A stretch of 64,000 nucleotides of DNA from Phycisphaerales bacterium (GTDB lineage: Bacteria; Planctomycetota; Phycisphaerae; Phycisphaerales; UBA1924): assembly GCA_020846975.1 (NCBI GenBank), contig JADLCX010000054.1, positions 1-64,000 of the forward strand. The letters are read 5' to 3'. The notes below the pieces were generated by a model that was given only the letters and a program-made list of their open reading frames with translations, was not told the DNA's origin and ran no database searches. Positions 47,271 through 55,671 of the stretch are shown piece by piece. A program made the translations under genes and the position numbers. How positions within the stretch are numbered: position 1 is the first letter of the stretch; every line of letters starts with the position of its first letter.

Positions 47271-47501
47271 GGTGATCCTCTCTCCCAGAAGTCCGGCCCG
47301 CCCGTTCCACCGGGCGACGCCAAGTACCTGTCCGACAACAACTTACAGCCTGATCCCGCCGCGACCACATCGAGACTGGAAAACTCGGAAAAGTCGGCAT
47401 GATGCGCACACACCTGGCCGTGCGCGCAGCGCAGCGACGTTTTTATCGGAGGCGTCCGAGAGCGATAACTCGCGTTGAGTGCGCGCAGTACACTCGCCGC
47501 G

Positions 47502-50500
47502 ATGACGGCCACCCACTCGAACTCCCTCCTGGCTCTCCTGCTGCTGGCTTCGACCGCTTCGGGTCAGCCCCGGCCACCGGCGACTCCCATACAGAGCTAC
47601 TACCGCACACCCGCGCTCACCGACACCGACATCGTCTTCGCGGCCGAAGGCGATCTGTGGCGCGTCCCGATCGCGGGCGGCTCGGCCGTGCGACTGACGA
47701 CCCATCCGGGCAACGAGGCCTCGCCCGTGGTCTCTCCCGACGGCTCGATGCTGGCGTTCACCGCGCAGTACGAAGGTCCGGGCGAGGTATACACCATGCC
47801 GGTATCTGGCGGTCTGCCGACACGTCGCACATGGTTCGGCGGCCGCAGCACGCCGGTCGTTTTCGGACCGACGCCCGCGCAGGGCGAACCGCCGCTGATC
47901 GTTTCCACACGCCGGTTCTCGACGCTGCCCAACCTGCAACTGGTCTCGATCGCGCTGGGCGGCAACACCGTCACGCGGCTGCCGCTCGAACAGGCGGCGG
48001 ACGCCGCGTTCGACGACGCGGGCAATCTGTACTTCACGCGACTCGAGTTCCAGGGAAGCCACACACGGCGCTACGTCGGCGGCACGGTCGAGCAGCTCTG
48101 GAAGTTCCCGGCCGCGGGCGTGGCCGGGACCGATCCGGCCGCGGAGGCCGAGGGGCTCACGACCGACTACGACGGGACCTCCGCCTCGCCCATGTTCCTC
48201 GGGGGACGCGTGTACTTCCGCTCGGACCGTTCGACGGCGACCACCCCGACCACCCCCTCGATCACGAACATCTGGTCGATGTCGCTCGACGGCCGTGATC
48301 TGCGGCAACACACCTTCCACGACGACTTCGAGGTGCGCTCGCCCCGCGGCCGCGATGCGGCCTCGGGCGGCCGGATCGTTTATCAGCACGGCGCCGACAT
48401 CCGGCTGCTGGACCTCGCGACGGGCAACGACTCGCCCGTCGCGATCACGCTGACGACCGACCTCGACCAGACCCGTGAGAAGTGGATCACCAAGCCCTTC
48501 GAGTATGTGACCAGCGCCCACCTCTCGCCCGACGGCGAACGCGTGGCCATTACCGCACGCGGTCAGGTCTTCGTCGCTCCGCGCAAGTACGGGCGTCTGG
48601 TCGATGTCACCCGGGCCTCGACCGCGCGGGCGCGTGATGCCCGATTCATGCCCGACGGCAAGAGCCTGCTCACGCTGAGCGATCAGTCCGGCGAAGTCGA
48701 ACTGTGGACAACCCCGGTGGACGGCATGGGCGAAGCCTCGCAACTCACCGTCGACGGGGACGTGCTGCGCTGGGAAGCGGCGCCCGCGCCCGGCGGCAAA
48801 CACATCGCCCATCACGACAAGAACCAGCGGTTGTGGATCTTCGACACCGCCGCCAGGATGAGCCGCAAGATCGATGAGAACAGCATCGACAGCTTCGGCG
48901 ACCTGCGCTGGTCGCCCGACAGCCGATGGCTCGCGTACGCGGCCTATGCCAACAACCTGCACGTGCAGATCAAGCTCTACGACACCGAGTCGGGCACGAT
49001 CACGCCGCTGACGACCGATCGCACCAACAGCTACGCGCCCGCATGGTCGCCGGACGGCAAGTTCCTGTACTTCCTTTCCGACCGGCACCTGCAATCGGTG
49101 GTGAGCAGCCCGTGGGGGCAGGACCAGCCCGAGCCGTTCTTCGACCGAAAGACCCGCGTCTACGCCCTCGCGCTCAGGCCCGGAGAGCGCTCGCCCTTCG
49201 CCGAACCCGACGAGTTGATGCCGAAGGACGAGAAGAAGGAGGAGAAGCCCGAGAAACCGGCGGATGCGACCGAGAAGGCAAACCCCTCGACACCGGGCAT
49301 GGATTCGGGCCGCACCGACACCCGGCCCACCCCACCCCCAACTCCGACGACGGGCGACCAGCCCGCGGAGAAGCCCGACAAGCCGAAGGGCGATGACAAA
49401 CCCAAGCCGGTCGAGATCACGCTCGACGGCCTCTCGGATCGTGTCTACCCGACGCCGATCCCGGCCGGAAACTATGGCTCTCTGACCGTCAACGCCAAAG
49501 CCCTGTTCATGCTCAGTTCACCGGCATCGAGCGATCCCAAACCCTCGCTCATCGCCTACGCAATCGATGAAGCGGCGATGAAGAAGCGCGAGTGGAAGCC
49601 CGAGACACTCGCGTCCGATCTCAAGAGCTTCGAGCTCTCGGGCGACGGCAAGTCGCTGCTCATCCAGACCGACAAGTCGCTGCACATCATCGACGCCGCG
49701 CCGTCCAAGCCCGACGATCTCGGCAAGTCCGCGGTCGATCTGTCAGACTGGAAGTTCTCGCTCCGCCCGCGCGACGAGTGGCGGCAGATGTACAACGAGG
49801 CGTGGAGGCTGCACCGCGACTACTTCTACGACCGCGCGATGCACGGGGTGGATTGGCCCGCCGTCAAGGCCCGTTACGCGCCGCTGGTCGATCGAGTCGC
49901 CTCGCGCGCCGACCTCTCCGACGTTCTCGCGCAGATGATCGGTGAGCTCTCCGCCCTGCACCACTTCGTGGTCGGCGGCGATTCCCGCTCCGGTCCGGAT
50001 CAGATCCAGATCGCCTCGCTCGGCGGCCTGCTCACCCGCGACCCGGGCGCGGGAGGGTGGAGGATCGACACCATCTGGAGCACCGACCCCGACGAGCCCG
50101 ACCGGTACTCGCCCCTCGCGACCCCGGGGCTGGACTTCAAGATGGGCGACATCATCACCCGCATCAACGGCGTCGAGACACAAGGCTCCGCCGACCTCTC
50201 CGAACTGCTGCGCGACCGCGCCGGCGAGCAGGTGCTCATCCACTATCGCCGTCCCAACGTCGATGCCGCCGACGCCGAACCCCGCCGCGCGATTGTCAAG
50301 CCGATCAGCCTCGGGTCCGAAACCGAGATGCGCTGGGACCACTGGCGGCTCGAACGCCGGCGAATGGTCGAATCGCTGGGCAACGGCGAGATCGGGTATG
50401 TCCACCTCAAGGCCATGGGCGGCGACGATATCGCGGACTTCACGCGCCAGTACTACCCGGTGTTCAACCGCAAGGGGCTGATCATCGACGCCCGCCACAA

Positions 50501-50999
50501 CGGCGGCGGCAACATCGACTCGTGGGTGCTCAGCCGGCTCATGCGCAAGGCGTGGTTCTTCTGGCAGGGTCGCATCGGCGAGCCGACGTGGAACATGCAG
50601 TACGCCTTCCGCGGGCACATGGTGCTCCTGTGCGATCAGCACACCGGGTCCGACGGCGAGGCCCTGAGCGAGGGCTTCCGGCGTCTGGGGCTGGGAAAGG
50701 TCATCGGGATGCGCACCTGGGGCGGCGAGATCTGGCTCAGTTTCAGCAACTACCTCGTTGACAAGGGCATCGCCAGCGCGGCCGAGATCGGCGTCTATGG
50801 TCCCGAGGGAACGTGGCTCATCGAAGGGCGCGGCGTCGATCCCGACATGGTCGTGGACAACCTGCCACACGCGACTTTTCGCGGCGAAGACGCCCAGCTC
50901 AAGGCCGCCATCGAAGAACTTCAGAAGCAGATCCGCGAGAGGCCCGTCGAGATCCCGCCCGCTCCCAAGCGCCCGGACAAGTCCTGGAAGCCGCGCTGA
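47502..50999 (+). CDS. Tricorn-like S41-family protease with PDZ domain
   Basis: A 1165-residue exported peptidase of the tricorn type, which degrades peptides to short products. ATG at 47502 is chosen over TTG 47475; a signal peptide ending ASGQ follows. The N-terminal 600 residues form WD40-like propeller blades (VSPDGSMLAF, LRWSPDSRWLAYAA, PAWSPDGKFLYFLS). A 55-residue Lys/Glu/Pro/Thr-rich linker (DEKKEEKPEKPADATEK area) separates them from the C1, PDZ (GLDFKMGDIITRINGVET) and C2 core domains. The nucleophile is Ser1050 in HTGSDGEALSEGF, followed by GMRTWGGEIW, canonical for the family. It is 52 bp upstream of a thioredoxin-like gene and likely cotranscribed. Confidence 0.92.
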   Translation: MTATHSNSLLALLLLASTASGQPRPPATPIQSYYRTPALTDTDIVFAAEGDLWRVPIAGGSAVRLTTHPGNEASPVVSPDGSMLAFTAQYEGPGEVYTMPVSGGLPTRRTWFGGRSTPVVFGPTPAQGEPPLIVSTRRFSTLPNLQLVSIALGGNTVTRLPLEQAADAAFDDAGNLYFTRLEFQGSHTRRYVGGTVEQLWKFPAAGVAGTDPAAEAEGLTTDYDGTSASPMFLGGRVYFRSDRSTATTPTTPSITNIWSMSLDGRDLRQHTFHDDFEVRSPRGRDAASGGRIVYQHGADIRLLDLATGNDSPVAITLTTDLDQTREKWITKPFEYVTSAHLSPDGERVAITARGQVFVAPRKYGRLVDVTRASTARARDARFMPDGKSLLTLSDQSGEVELWTTPVDGMGEASQLTVDGDVLRWEAAPAPGGKHIAHHDKNQRLWIFDTAARMSRKIDENSIDSFGDLRWSPDSRWLAYAAYANNLHVQIKLYDTESGTITPLTTDRTNSYAPAWSPDGKFLYFLSDRHLQSVVSSPWGQDQPEPFFDRKTRVYALALRPGERSPFAEPDELMPKDEKKEEKPEKPADATEKANPSTPGMDSGRTDTRPTPPPTPTTGDQPAEKPDKPKGDDKPKPVEITLDGLSDRVYPTPIPAGNYGSLTVNAKALFMLSSPASSDPKPSLIAYAIDEAAMKKREWKPETLASDLKSFELSGDGKSLLIQTDKSLHIIDAAPSKPDDLGKSAVDLSDWKFSLRPRDEWRQMYNEAWRLHRDYFYDRAMHGVDWPAVKARYAPLVDRVASRADLSDVLAQMIGELSALHHFVVGGDSRSGPDQIQIASLGGLLTRDPGAGGWRIDTIWSTDPDEPDRYSPLATPGLDFKMGDIITRINGVETQGSADLSELLRDRAGEQVLIHYRRPNVDAADAEPRRAIVKPISLGSETEMRWDHWRLERRRMVESLGNGEIGYVHLKAMGGDDIADFTRQYYPVFNRKGLIIDARHNGGGNIDSWVLSRLMRKAWFFWQGRIGEPTWNMQYAFRGHMVLLCDQHTGSDGEALSEGFRRLGLGKVIGMRTWGGEIWLSFSNYLVDKGIASAAEIGVYGPEGTWLIEGRGVDPDMVVDNLPHATFRGEDAQLKAAIEELQKQIRERPVEIPPAPKRPDKSWKPR

Positions 51000-51051
51000 A
51001 CGCCAACCTGTTATCCTTGCGCACCGCCGACTCGTCAGCCCGGACACGCCG

Positions 51052-51633
51052 ATGCTCAAACCGCTCGCCTACCTCGCCGCGTTCCTGCTTCTCATCGGGC
51101 TGTTGATCGCGATCCAGTACGCGGGCCCGTCGGGTCGCGCCAGCGTGTTCGTTTCGATGGATTTCGACGCCGCGCAGGCCGCGGCGGTCAGGTCCTCACC
51201 ACCGAAACTCCTGGTCGCCGTCTTCGTCGGCGATGACTGTCAAGCCTGCGACAAGATGGAGCAGACCGTCTGGTCCGACCCGCGCATGGCCGAGTGGGTC
51301 CACCGCCGAGCCCTGGCGGTGCGCATCCATCGCGCCACCGACCCCGGCCACGCCCGCGCGCTCGGCGTGCAGACTTTGCCCGCCGCCATCCTGCTCGACG
51401 GCAAGACGCCGCTGGTGAAGATCGAGGGTGCGGCCGGCGTCCGCGAGGTGATCGACAAGTTCGATGCCGCGCTGGCCAACCGTTCCAAGCCCGCCGCGAC
51501 CGAACCCCAGCGCGAGGACAAGCCCGCCGAGCCGCCCCTCGAGAAGCCGACTACCGAGCCGGATGGGACGGGGGGGACGGGGGGGACGGGCGGGGCCACT
51601 TCGCCAGAATCGCCTCCCACGGCGTCCCCGTGA
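51052..51633 (+). CDS. Membrane-anchored thioredoxin-like protein
   Basis: A 193-residue protein with an N-terminal membrane anchor (AYLAAFLLLIGLLIAIQY) and a thioredoxin-like domain containing VAVFVGDDCQACDKMEQTVW, with Cys63-x-x-Cys66. RALGVQTLPAAILLDG includes the cis-proline loop typical of the fold. The C-terminal 45 residues are a Pro/Glu/Thr-rich tail ending in GTGGTGG repeats encoded by a G-rich DNA tandem repeat. The likely role is disulfide chemistry or protein folding outside the membrane. It lies 52 bp after the tricorn-like gene and its last 83 bases overlap the convergent YggU-family gene. Confidence 0.78.
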   Translation: MLKPLAYLAAFLLLIGLLIAIQYAGPSGRASVFVSMDFDAAQAAAVRSSPPKLLVAVFVGDDCQACDKMEQTVWSDPRMAEWVHRRALAVRIHRATDPGHARALGVQTLPAAILLDGKTPLVKIEGAAGVREVIDKFDAALANRSKPAATEPQREDKPAEPPLEKPTTEPDGTGGTGGTGGATSPESPPTASP

Positions 51634-51859
51634 TCAGCAATGTCTTCTCGGCGACGGCCTGCCCGCGAACGATCTCGATCGCGCCAGCCTTCAGACCCAG
51701 TTCCGCGGCCAGCAACCGAACGATGGCCGAGTTGGCCCGGCCCCCCTCGGGCGGCGCGCTGATCCGTATCTTCAGGCGATCACCGAGCCACCCGGCCACC
51801 TCATCGCAGCGGGCGCCCGGCACCGCCTTCACATCCAATCTCACGCTCGCCATCGCCAT
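51551..51859 (-). CDS. YggU-family protein (UPF0235/DUF167)
   Basis: A 102-residue protein of the small conserved YggU/DUF167 family. Core segments are visible: VRLDVKAVPGARCDEVAGW, LKIRISAPPEGGRANSAIVRLLA and IEIVRGQAVAEKTLLITG. The fold is known but the function is not. ATG at 51859 or 51853 can start it. The C-terminal 20 residues are Pro/Ser-rich because the gene runs through the G-rich repeat of the convergent thioredoxin-like gene, overlapping it by 83 bp; the family normally ends close to this point, so the tail is an extension. Confidence 0.85.
   Translation of the reverse strand: MAMASVRLDVKAVPGARCDEVAGWLGDRLKIRISAPPEGGRANSAIVRLLAAELGLKAGAIEIVRGQAVAEKTLLITGTPWEAILAKWPRPSPPSPPSHPAR
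51565..51596 (+). repeat. G-rich tandem repeat in overlapping genes
   Basis: Two to three near-copies of a 9-base unit of the GGGACGGGG type. On the plus strand it encodes Gly-Thr-Gly repeats; on the minus strand Pro-Ser repeats of the overlapping YggU gene. Four G-runs in a short span also allow a G-quadruplex. Confidence 0.6.
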
Positions 51860-52000
51860 GGGATGAACGTATCTGCGGCGTACACCGCACGCCGCCCCCT
51901 ACCACGCTCCTCACATGCGAGAGCATCCGAACTGGTCCAAAAGCCGCCGCGACCGTTGCCCGAACTCAATGGACGGGTACATTTTGGCCCGGAGAGTTTC

Positions 52001-53608
52001 ATGCCGACCGATAAGCGTTTGCTCCTGCTCTCGGCCGCCGCGGCCATGTCGGCTATCGCTCCGCGCGCGCAGGCCGATCTCAAGGAATCGCAGGTGCTGG
52101 TCGTGTACGACTCCCGGATCACGGACAGCCGCGCTGTTGCCGAGTACTACGCAGGCTCGCTCAAGGTGCCCGGAGGGACGGGCGGTCGGCCGGGTGTGCA
52201 CACCGGGGTGCGGGTCGTAGATCTGGCGACGCTGGCCAACGGCGGGATCATCCCGCCGATCGCAACGCTTACCCACACCCAGTACATCACCAACTACCGC
52301 AACCCGCTGCGGGCCTACCTCAGCGCCAACAACCTCGCCAAGTCCGTGCGGTGCATCGTCCTGACCAAGGGCCTGCCGCACCGCATCATGGACACCGACG
52401 TGACCAACGCCGGCGACCAGCCCGCGCTCGCGGTCAACGAGATCAACGCGGGCGACGCGACGTACTCCAGCGTCGATTCCGAGATGACGCTCCTGTACCA
52501 GAACCTCGAGAACGGCGAGAACGGCGGCACCGCCGATTCCAAGCTCGACGGCCTGGTGCTGAACCCTTACTGGCGATCGACCCAGAGCATCACCGGCTAC
52601 TCGACCGGCTTCATCACCAGCGGCAAGCTGCTCTCGGCCGCGGGCGGGTTCAGCGGCATCATCTGGCGCAACCTCACCGCGGGCCCCAACGCCGTGAACC
52701 CGGGCGATATCTACCTGACCTGCCGCCTCGATGCGCCGACCACGCAGGCGGTTTTCGACGCGATCGAACGCGCCCAGAACCTGGCGATCGACCTCGACAC
52801 CGCGACGATCCTGCTCGACGAGAGCAACAGCAACGGGACACAGAACACCTCGGATGTCGATCAGGAGTTCGACAACGACGGCCCCGTCGCCTTCACCAAC
52901 GGCGGCGACGACTTCGAGCAGGCACGCGATTTTCTCTCGTCCGACGGACGCTTCAACCCCGTCAACATCCGTTACAACGCCGCGCCCGCGGCGACGCAGT
53001 TCTTCGTCGGCCCGCTGATCAACTACGGCTCGGGGATCGTCGTCAACACGCCGGTCCTGCTGCTGGGCACCTACGGCGCAAACCACAACGGCACGCCCGG
53101 CAACTCGGGAACCACCTACCCGGCCTCGTTCGTCTACGCCCCCGGCGCGATCATGAACTCGATCGAGAGTTACAACGGACGCGATTTCGGCGGCATCGGC
53201 GTCGGCTTCACGCCCCAGGCCCAGATCTCCAACTTCATCGCCTCCGGCGGCACGTTCGCCATCGGCAACGTCTGGGAGCCCTTCAGCTTCACCGTGCCCG
53301 ACAACCTCCCGCTCGTCCGCGGCTTCCTTCTCGGAAACCTCACGTGGGTCGAGGCCGCGTGGTCGAGCATCCCCGGCCTGGGCTGGCAGCAGATCGTCGT
53401 CGGCGACCCGCTCGCCCGCGTGCGCCGGCTGCAGGAAGACCTCAACGGCGACGGCCAGACGACGATCGAAGACGCGTTCCGATGGAACGAGTCGCCCAAC
53501 CCCGCCGACCTCAACCGCTCCGGCAGCGCGACCATCGCCGACCTGCAGTTGCTGGTCAACTCGCTGCGGACGGGAGAGGGCGGCAACATGTGGCCCGCCG
53601 GACGCTAG
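52001..53608 (+). CDS. TIGR03790-family secreted protein
   Basis: A 535-residue exported protein of the TIGR03790 family found mostly in Planctomycetes and Verrucomicrobia. ATG at 52001 has GGAGAG upstream and is followed by a signal peptide ending RAQA. The hallmark start VLVVYDSRITDSRAVAEYYAG, then VRCIVLTKGLPHRI, DSEMTLLYQNLENG and GSGIVVNTPVLLLGTYG follow the family. The C-terminal 70 residues contain DLNGDGQTTIEDAFR and DLNRSGSATIADLQLLV, a two-repeat dockerin-like calcium-binding region, but it does not end in Gly-Cys. Function of the family is not known. It is convergent with the DNA methyltransferase gene, with a 4-base overlap of their stop codons. Confidence 0.87.
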   Translation: MPTDKRLLLLSAAAAMSAIAPRAQADLKESQVLVVYDSRITDSRAVAEYYAGSLKVPGGTGGRPGVHTGVRVVDLATLANGGIIPPIATLTHTQYITNYRNPLRAYLSANNLAKSVRCIVLTKGLPHRIMDTDVTNAGDQPALAVNEINAGDATYSSVDSEMTLLYQNLENGENGGTADSKLDGLVLNPYWRSTQSITGYSTGFITSGKLLSAAGGFSGIIWRNLTAGPNAVNPGDIYLTCRLDAPTTQAVFDAIERAQNLAIDLDTATILLDESNSNGTQNTSDVDQEFDNDGPVAFTNGGDDFEQARDFLSSDGRFNPVNIRYNAAPAATQFFVGPLINYGSGIVVNTPVLLLGTYGANHNGTPGNSGTTYPASFVYAPGAIMNSIESYNGRDFGGIGVGFTPQAQISNFIASGGTFAIGNVWEPFSFTVPDNLPLVRGFLLGNLTWVEAAWSSIPGLGWQQIVVGDPLARVRRLQEDLNGDGQTTIEDAFRWNESPNPADLNRSGSATIADLQLLVNSLRTGEGGNMWPAGR

Positions 53609-54747
53609 AAGCCGAGGCCGGGCAACTCGGCGTTCGCCGACAGAAGGTCGCCGCCTCCGCGTTGCTTGTCCGATGTGCGCTGCCGCTCCGTCCGCGGTGT
53701 CACACGCCGCTCAAAGATCGCCGTGCTCGCGCCGACCGCCGCGCCCAGCCGGATCGGCCCCGCCCTCATCCGCGCCACCGCGTTCTTCGCGTTCTGCGCG
53801 CTGAACTCGCACCCGATGAACTTCCGCCCCAGCGCGTGCGCCATCACGCCCGTCGTGCCGCTGCCCAGGAACGGGTCGAGCACCACGTCGCCCTCGTTGC
53901 TGCACGCCCGCACCACCCGCTCCAGGTAAACCTCCGGCAACTGGTTGTCGTGGTAGTGCCGCCGTTCCTTGTTGTTGCCCTGCACGCGCCCCCAGAACTG
54001 CCCGTACCACACATCCATCGGCACGCGCATCCCCGCCGGCATCCCGTCCTTCTTGCTCTCCGTCCGAGCATCACCGTAGATCGCCCGCCGATCGCTCTGC
54101 TCCATCACCGCCTGCGGATTCCAGGTGTGGGCCCCGCCCGCCTTGATGAAATACAGTGCGTGGACCTTGCTGTTGATGAACCGCTCCACCGCGTTCTGCC
54201 CGAACCGGTAGTGCCACGCACACCAGTTCTGCATCGCCATCAGCGCGGGCGGCTTGCGATCCAGACGCCGCTTCAGATAGCACACGATCTCCGCCGCCCA
54301 GTCGTCGGGGATGTTGATCCACAGCGAGCCACCCGGCCGCAGCCCCTTCACGCACAGGTCGATCCAGTCGTACGTGAACGTGAGGTAGTCCCCCTCGTCC
54401 ATGTGGTCGTCCCACTCGTCGTACCCGCGCTTCCAGTTGAACGGCGGATCGGCGAACACCAGATCGAGTTTCGAGTTCTTCACCTCCGGGAGCGTCGGCA
54501 GAATCGCGCGGCAATCGCCGAGGTGCACGGTCGCCTCGACCCCCGACCGCTCGCGCTTCCACGTCTCAAACACCCGGGGCTCGGATGCCGCGCCAGACCG
54601 CTCCGCGCCATCTTCGCCATCTCGCCCGTACCCCCGAGCCTTCGCGCTGGCTCCCCCCTTCAGCCGCTTGCGCACACCGTTGCGCACGTACGTCTCCGGG
54701 GTGTCGTTTCTCTCCACCAGTATTTCGGCAGCAGTGCGGATCGGCAT
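53605..54747 (-). CDS. Site-specific DNA methyltransferase, probably adenine-N6, beta class
   Basis: A 380-residue DNA methyltransferase. Motif IV is DPPF (Asp100 in VFADPPFNWKRGYDEW), followed by a target-recognition region, then motif X and the SAM-binding motif I near the C-terminus (LDPFLGSGTTGVMAHALGRKFIGCE). The order IV, TRD, I is that of the beta class. No restriction endonuclease gene is adjacent, so it is likely an orphan used in regulation or in a defence function. ATG at 54747 is chosen; a GTG at 54777 would add ten residues. It is 54 bp downstream of the WaaP-type kinase gene on the same strand. Confidence 0.85.
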   Translation of the reverse strand: MPIRTAAEILVERNDTPETYVRNGVRKRLKGGASAKARGYGRDGEDGAERSGAASEPRVFETWKRERSGVEATVHLGDCRAILPTLPEVKNSKLDLVFADPPFNWKRGYDEWDDHMDEGDYLTFTYDWIDLCVKGLRPGGSLWINIPDDWAAEIVCYLKRRLDRKPPALMAMQNWCAWHYRFGQNAVERFINSKVHALYFIKAGGAHTWNPQAVMEQSDRRAIYGDARTESKKDGMPAGMRVPMDVWYGQFWGRVQGNNKERRHYHDNQLPEVYLERVVRACSNEGDVVLDPFLGSGTTGVMAHALGRKFIGCEFSAQNAKNAVARMRAGPIRLGAAVGASTAIFERRVTPRTERQRTSDKQRGGGDLLSANAELPGLGF

Positions 54748-54801
54748 GGCGCCAAACTTTACGGCACTTCTCGTCACCGCGCCGGAACCGACAGCCGAGC
54801 A

Positions 54802-55671
54802 TTATCCAACCGCAGCCGCCAACGGATCGACCTTCGGGCGAGGATCGCCGTGTTCCTCCATGTGGTCCTGAATCTGTCGAATGAGCCCTTGCATGATCAG
54901 GTGCCGGTCACGGCGCACCGGGCTGCTCCAGTTCAGCGCTTCAAGACAAGCCCTCAGACACCGCACGGCCAGCGCGCGCCGCGGCGGACATCCGCATCCC
55001 GCGGCCTCCACCAGGAGCGAGAACAGCATCTGGGCCACAAGCAGATCGTCATCCACGCCGGGCGACATGTTCCGTCGAATGCCCACCAGATCGATCAGCG
55101 CGACCTTCGGCCCGTTCGGTTCGGCCTCCAGCACGATCAGGTTCGACGGCTTGTGGTCCCGATTCCACAGGTTCACCGCGAGCAACGAGGCGATACCCTC
55201 GCCGACCGCCGCGGCGATCGCGTGCTGTTCCCTCGCACCGATTGATCGATGGCCCCGCCCATTCCACAGCAGCTCGAGCACCGTCCGACCCGCGAGGTGC
55301 TCGACGACCAAGATCTCCGCCCGACAACCCTCCACCCGCGCGTGCATCAACACCAGCGGCCGGCTCGCGAGAATCCCCCGCTCCTTCAAGAGTCCCGCGG
55401 CCCGCCACTGCCTCTCCCCCTGCCCCCACCCACCTACCGCCTTCACCCTGCGCGACACCGAGTTCAACAACCGGCACTTCACCACCACGTCCCGCGCCCC
55501 CTCGACGTTCATCGTCGCCCGCCGCACCCAACTCGACCCCGGTTCATCCTTCAACACCTTCGCCCCCGCAACCCCCCCCTCCTGCCACGCCGCATCCTCC
55601 AGCGCCCGCTTCCACGCGCCAGAATCCTCCCCCTTCACCACGCGCCGCACCCTCACACGCTCGATCCTCAT
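54802..55671 (-). CDS. Kdo/WaaP-like lipopolysaccharide kinase family protein
   Basis: A 289-residue protein-kinase-fold protein. The N-lobe has VVVKCRLL (Lys65) and GGWGQGERQWRAA; the catalytic loop is NLWNRDHKPSNLIV (Asp172, Asn177) and the metal-binding motif IDLVG (Asp194) replaces DFG. This is the pattern of the Kdo/WaaP family, which phosphorylates lipopolysaccharide core sugars, though planctomycete members are of unknown substrate. Its ATG overlaps the TGA of the upstream aminopeptidase gene (ATGA), indicating translational coupling. The DNA methyltransferase gene follows 54 bp downstream. Confidence 0.8.
   Translation of the reverse strand: MRIERVRVRRVVKGEDSGAWKRALEDAAWQEGGVAGAKVLKDEPGSSWVRRATMNVEGARDVVVKCRLLNSVSRRVKAVGGWGQGERQWRAAGLLKERGILASRPLVLMHARVEGCRAEILVVEHLAGRTVLELLWNGRGHRSIGAREQHAIAAAVGEGIASLLAVNLWNRDHKPSNLIVLEAEPNGPKVALIDLVGIRRNMSPGVDDDLLVAQMLFSLLVEAAGCGCPPRRALAVRCLRACLEALNWSSPVRRDRHLIMQGLIRQIQDHMEEHGDPRPKVDPLAAAVG

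Noticed and set aside
52351..55245. A 964-codon plus-strand frame across TIGR03790, the methyltransferase and the kinase
   Set aside because: It crosses three real genes, starts inside one of them and shows no protein features.
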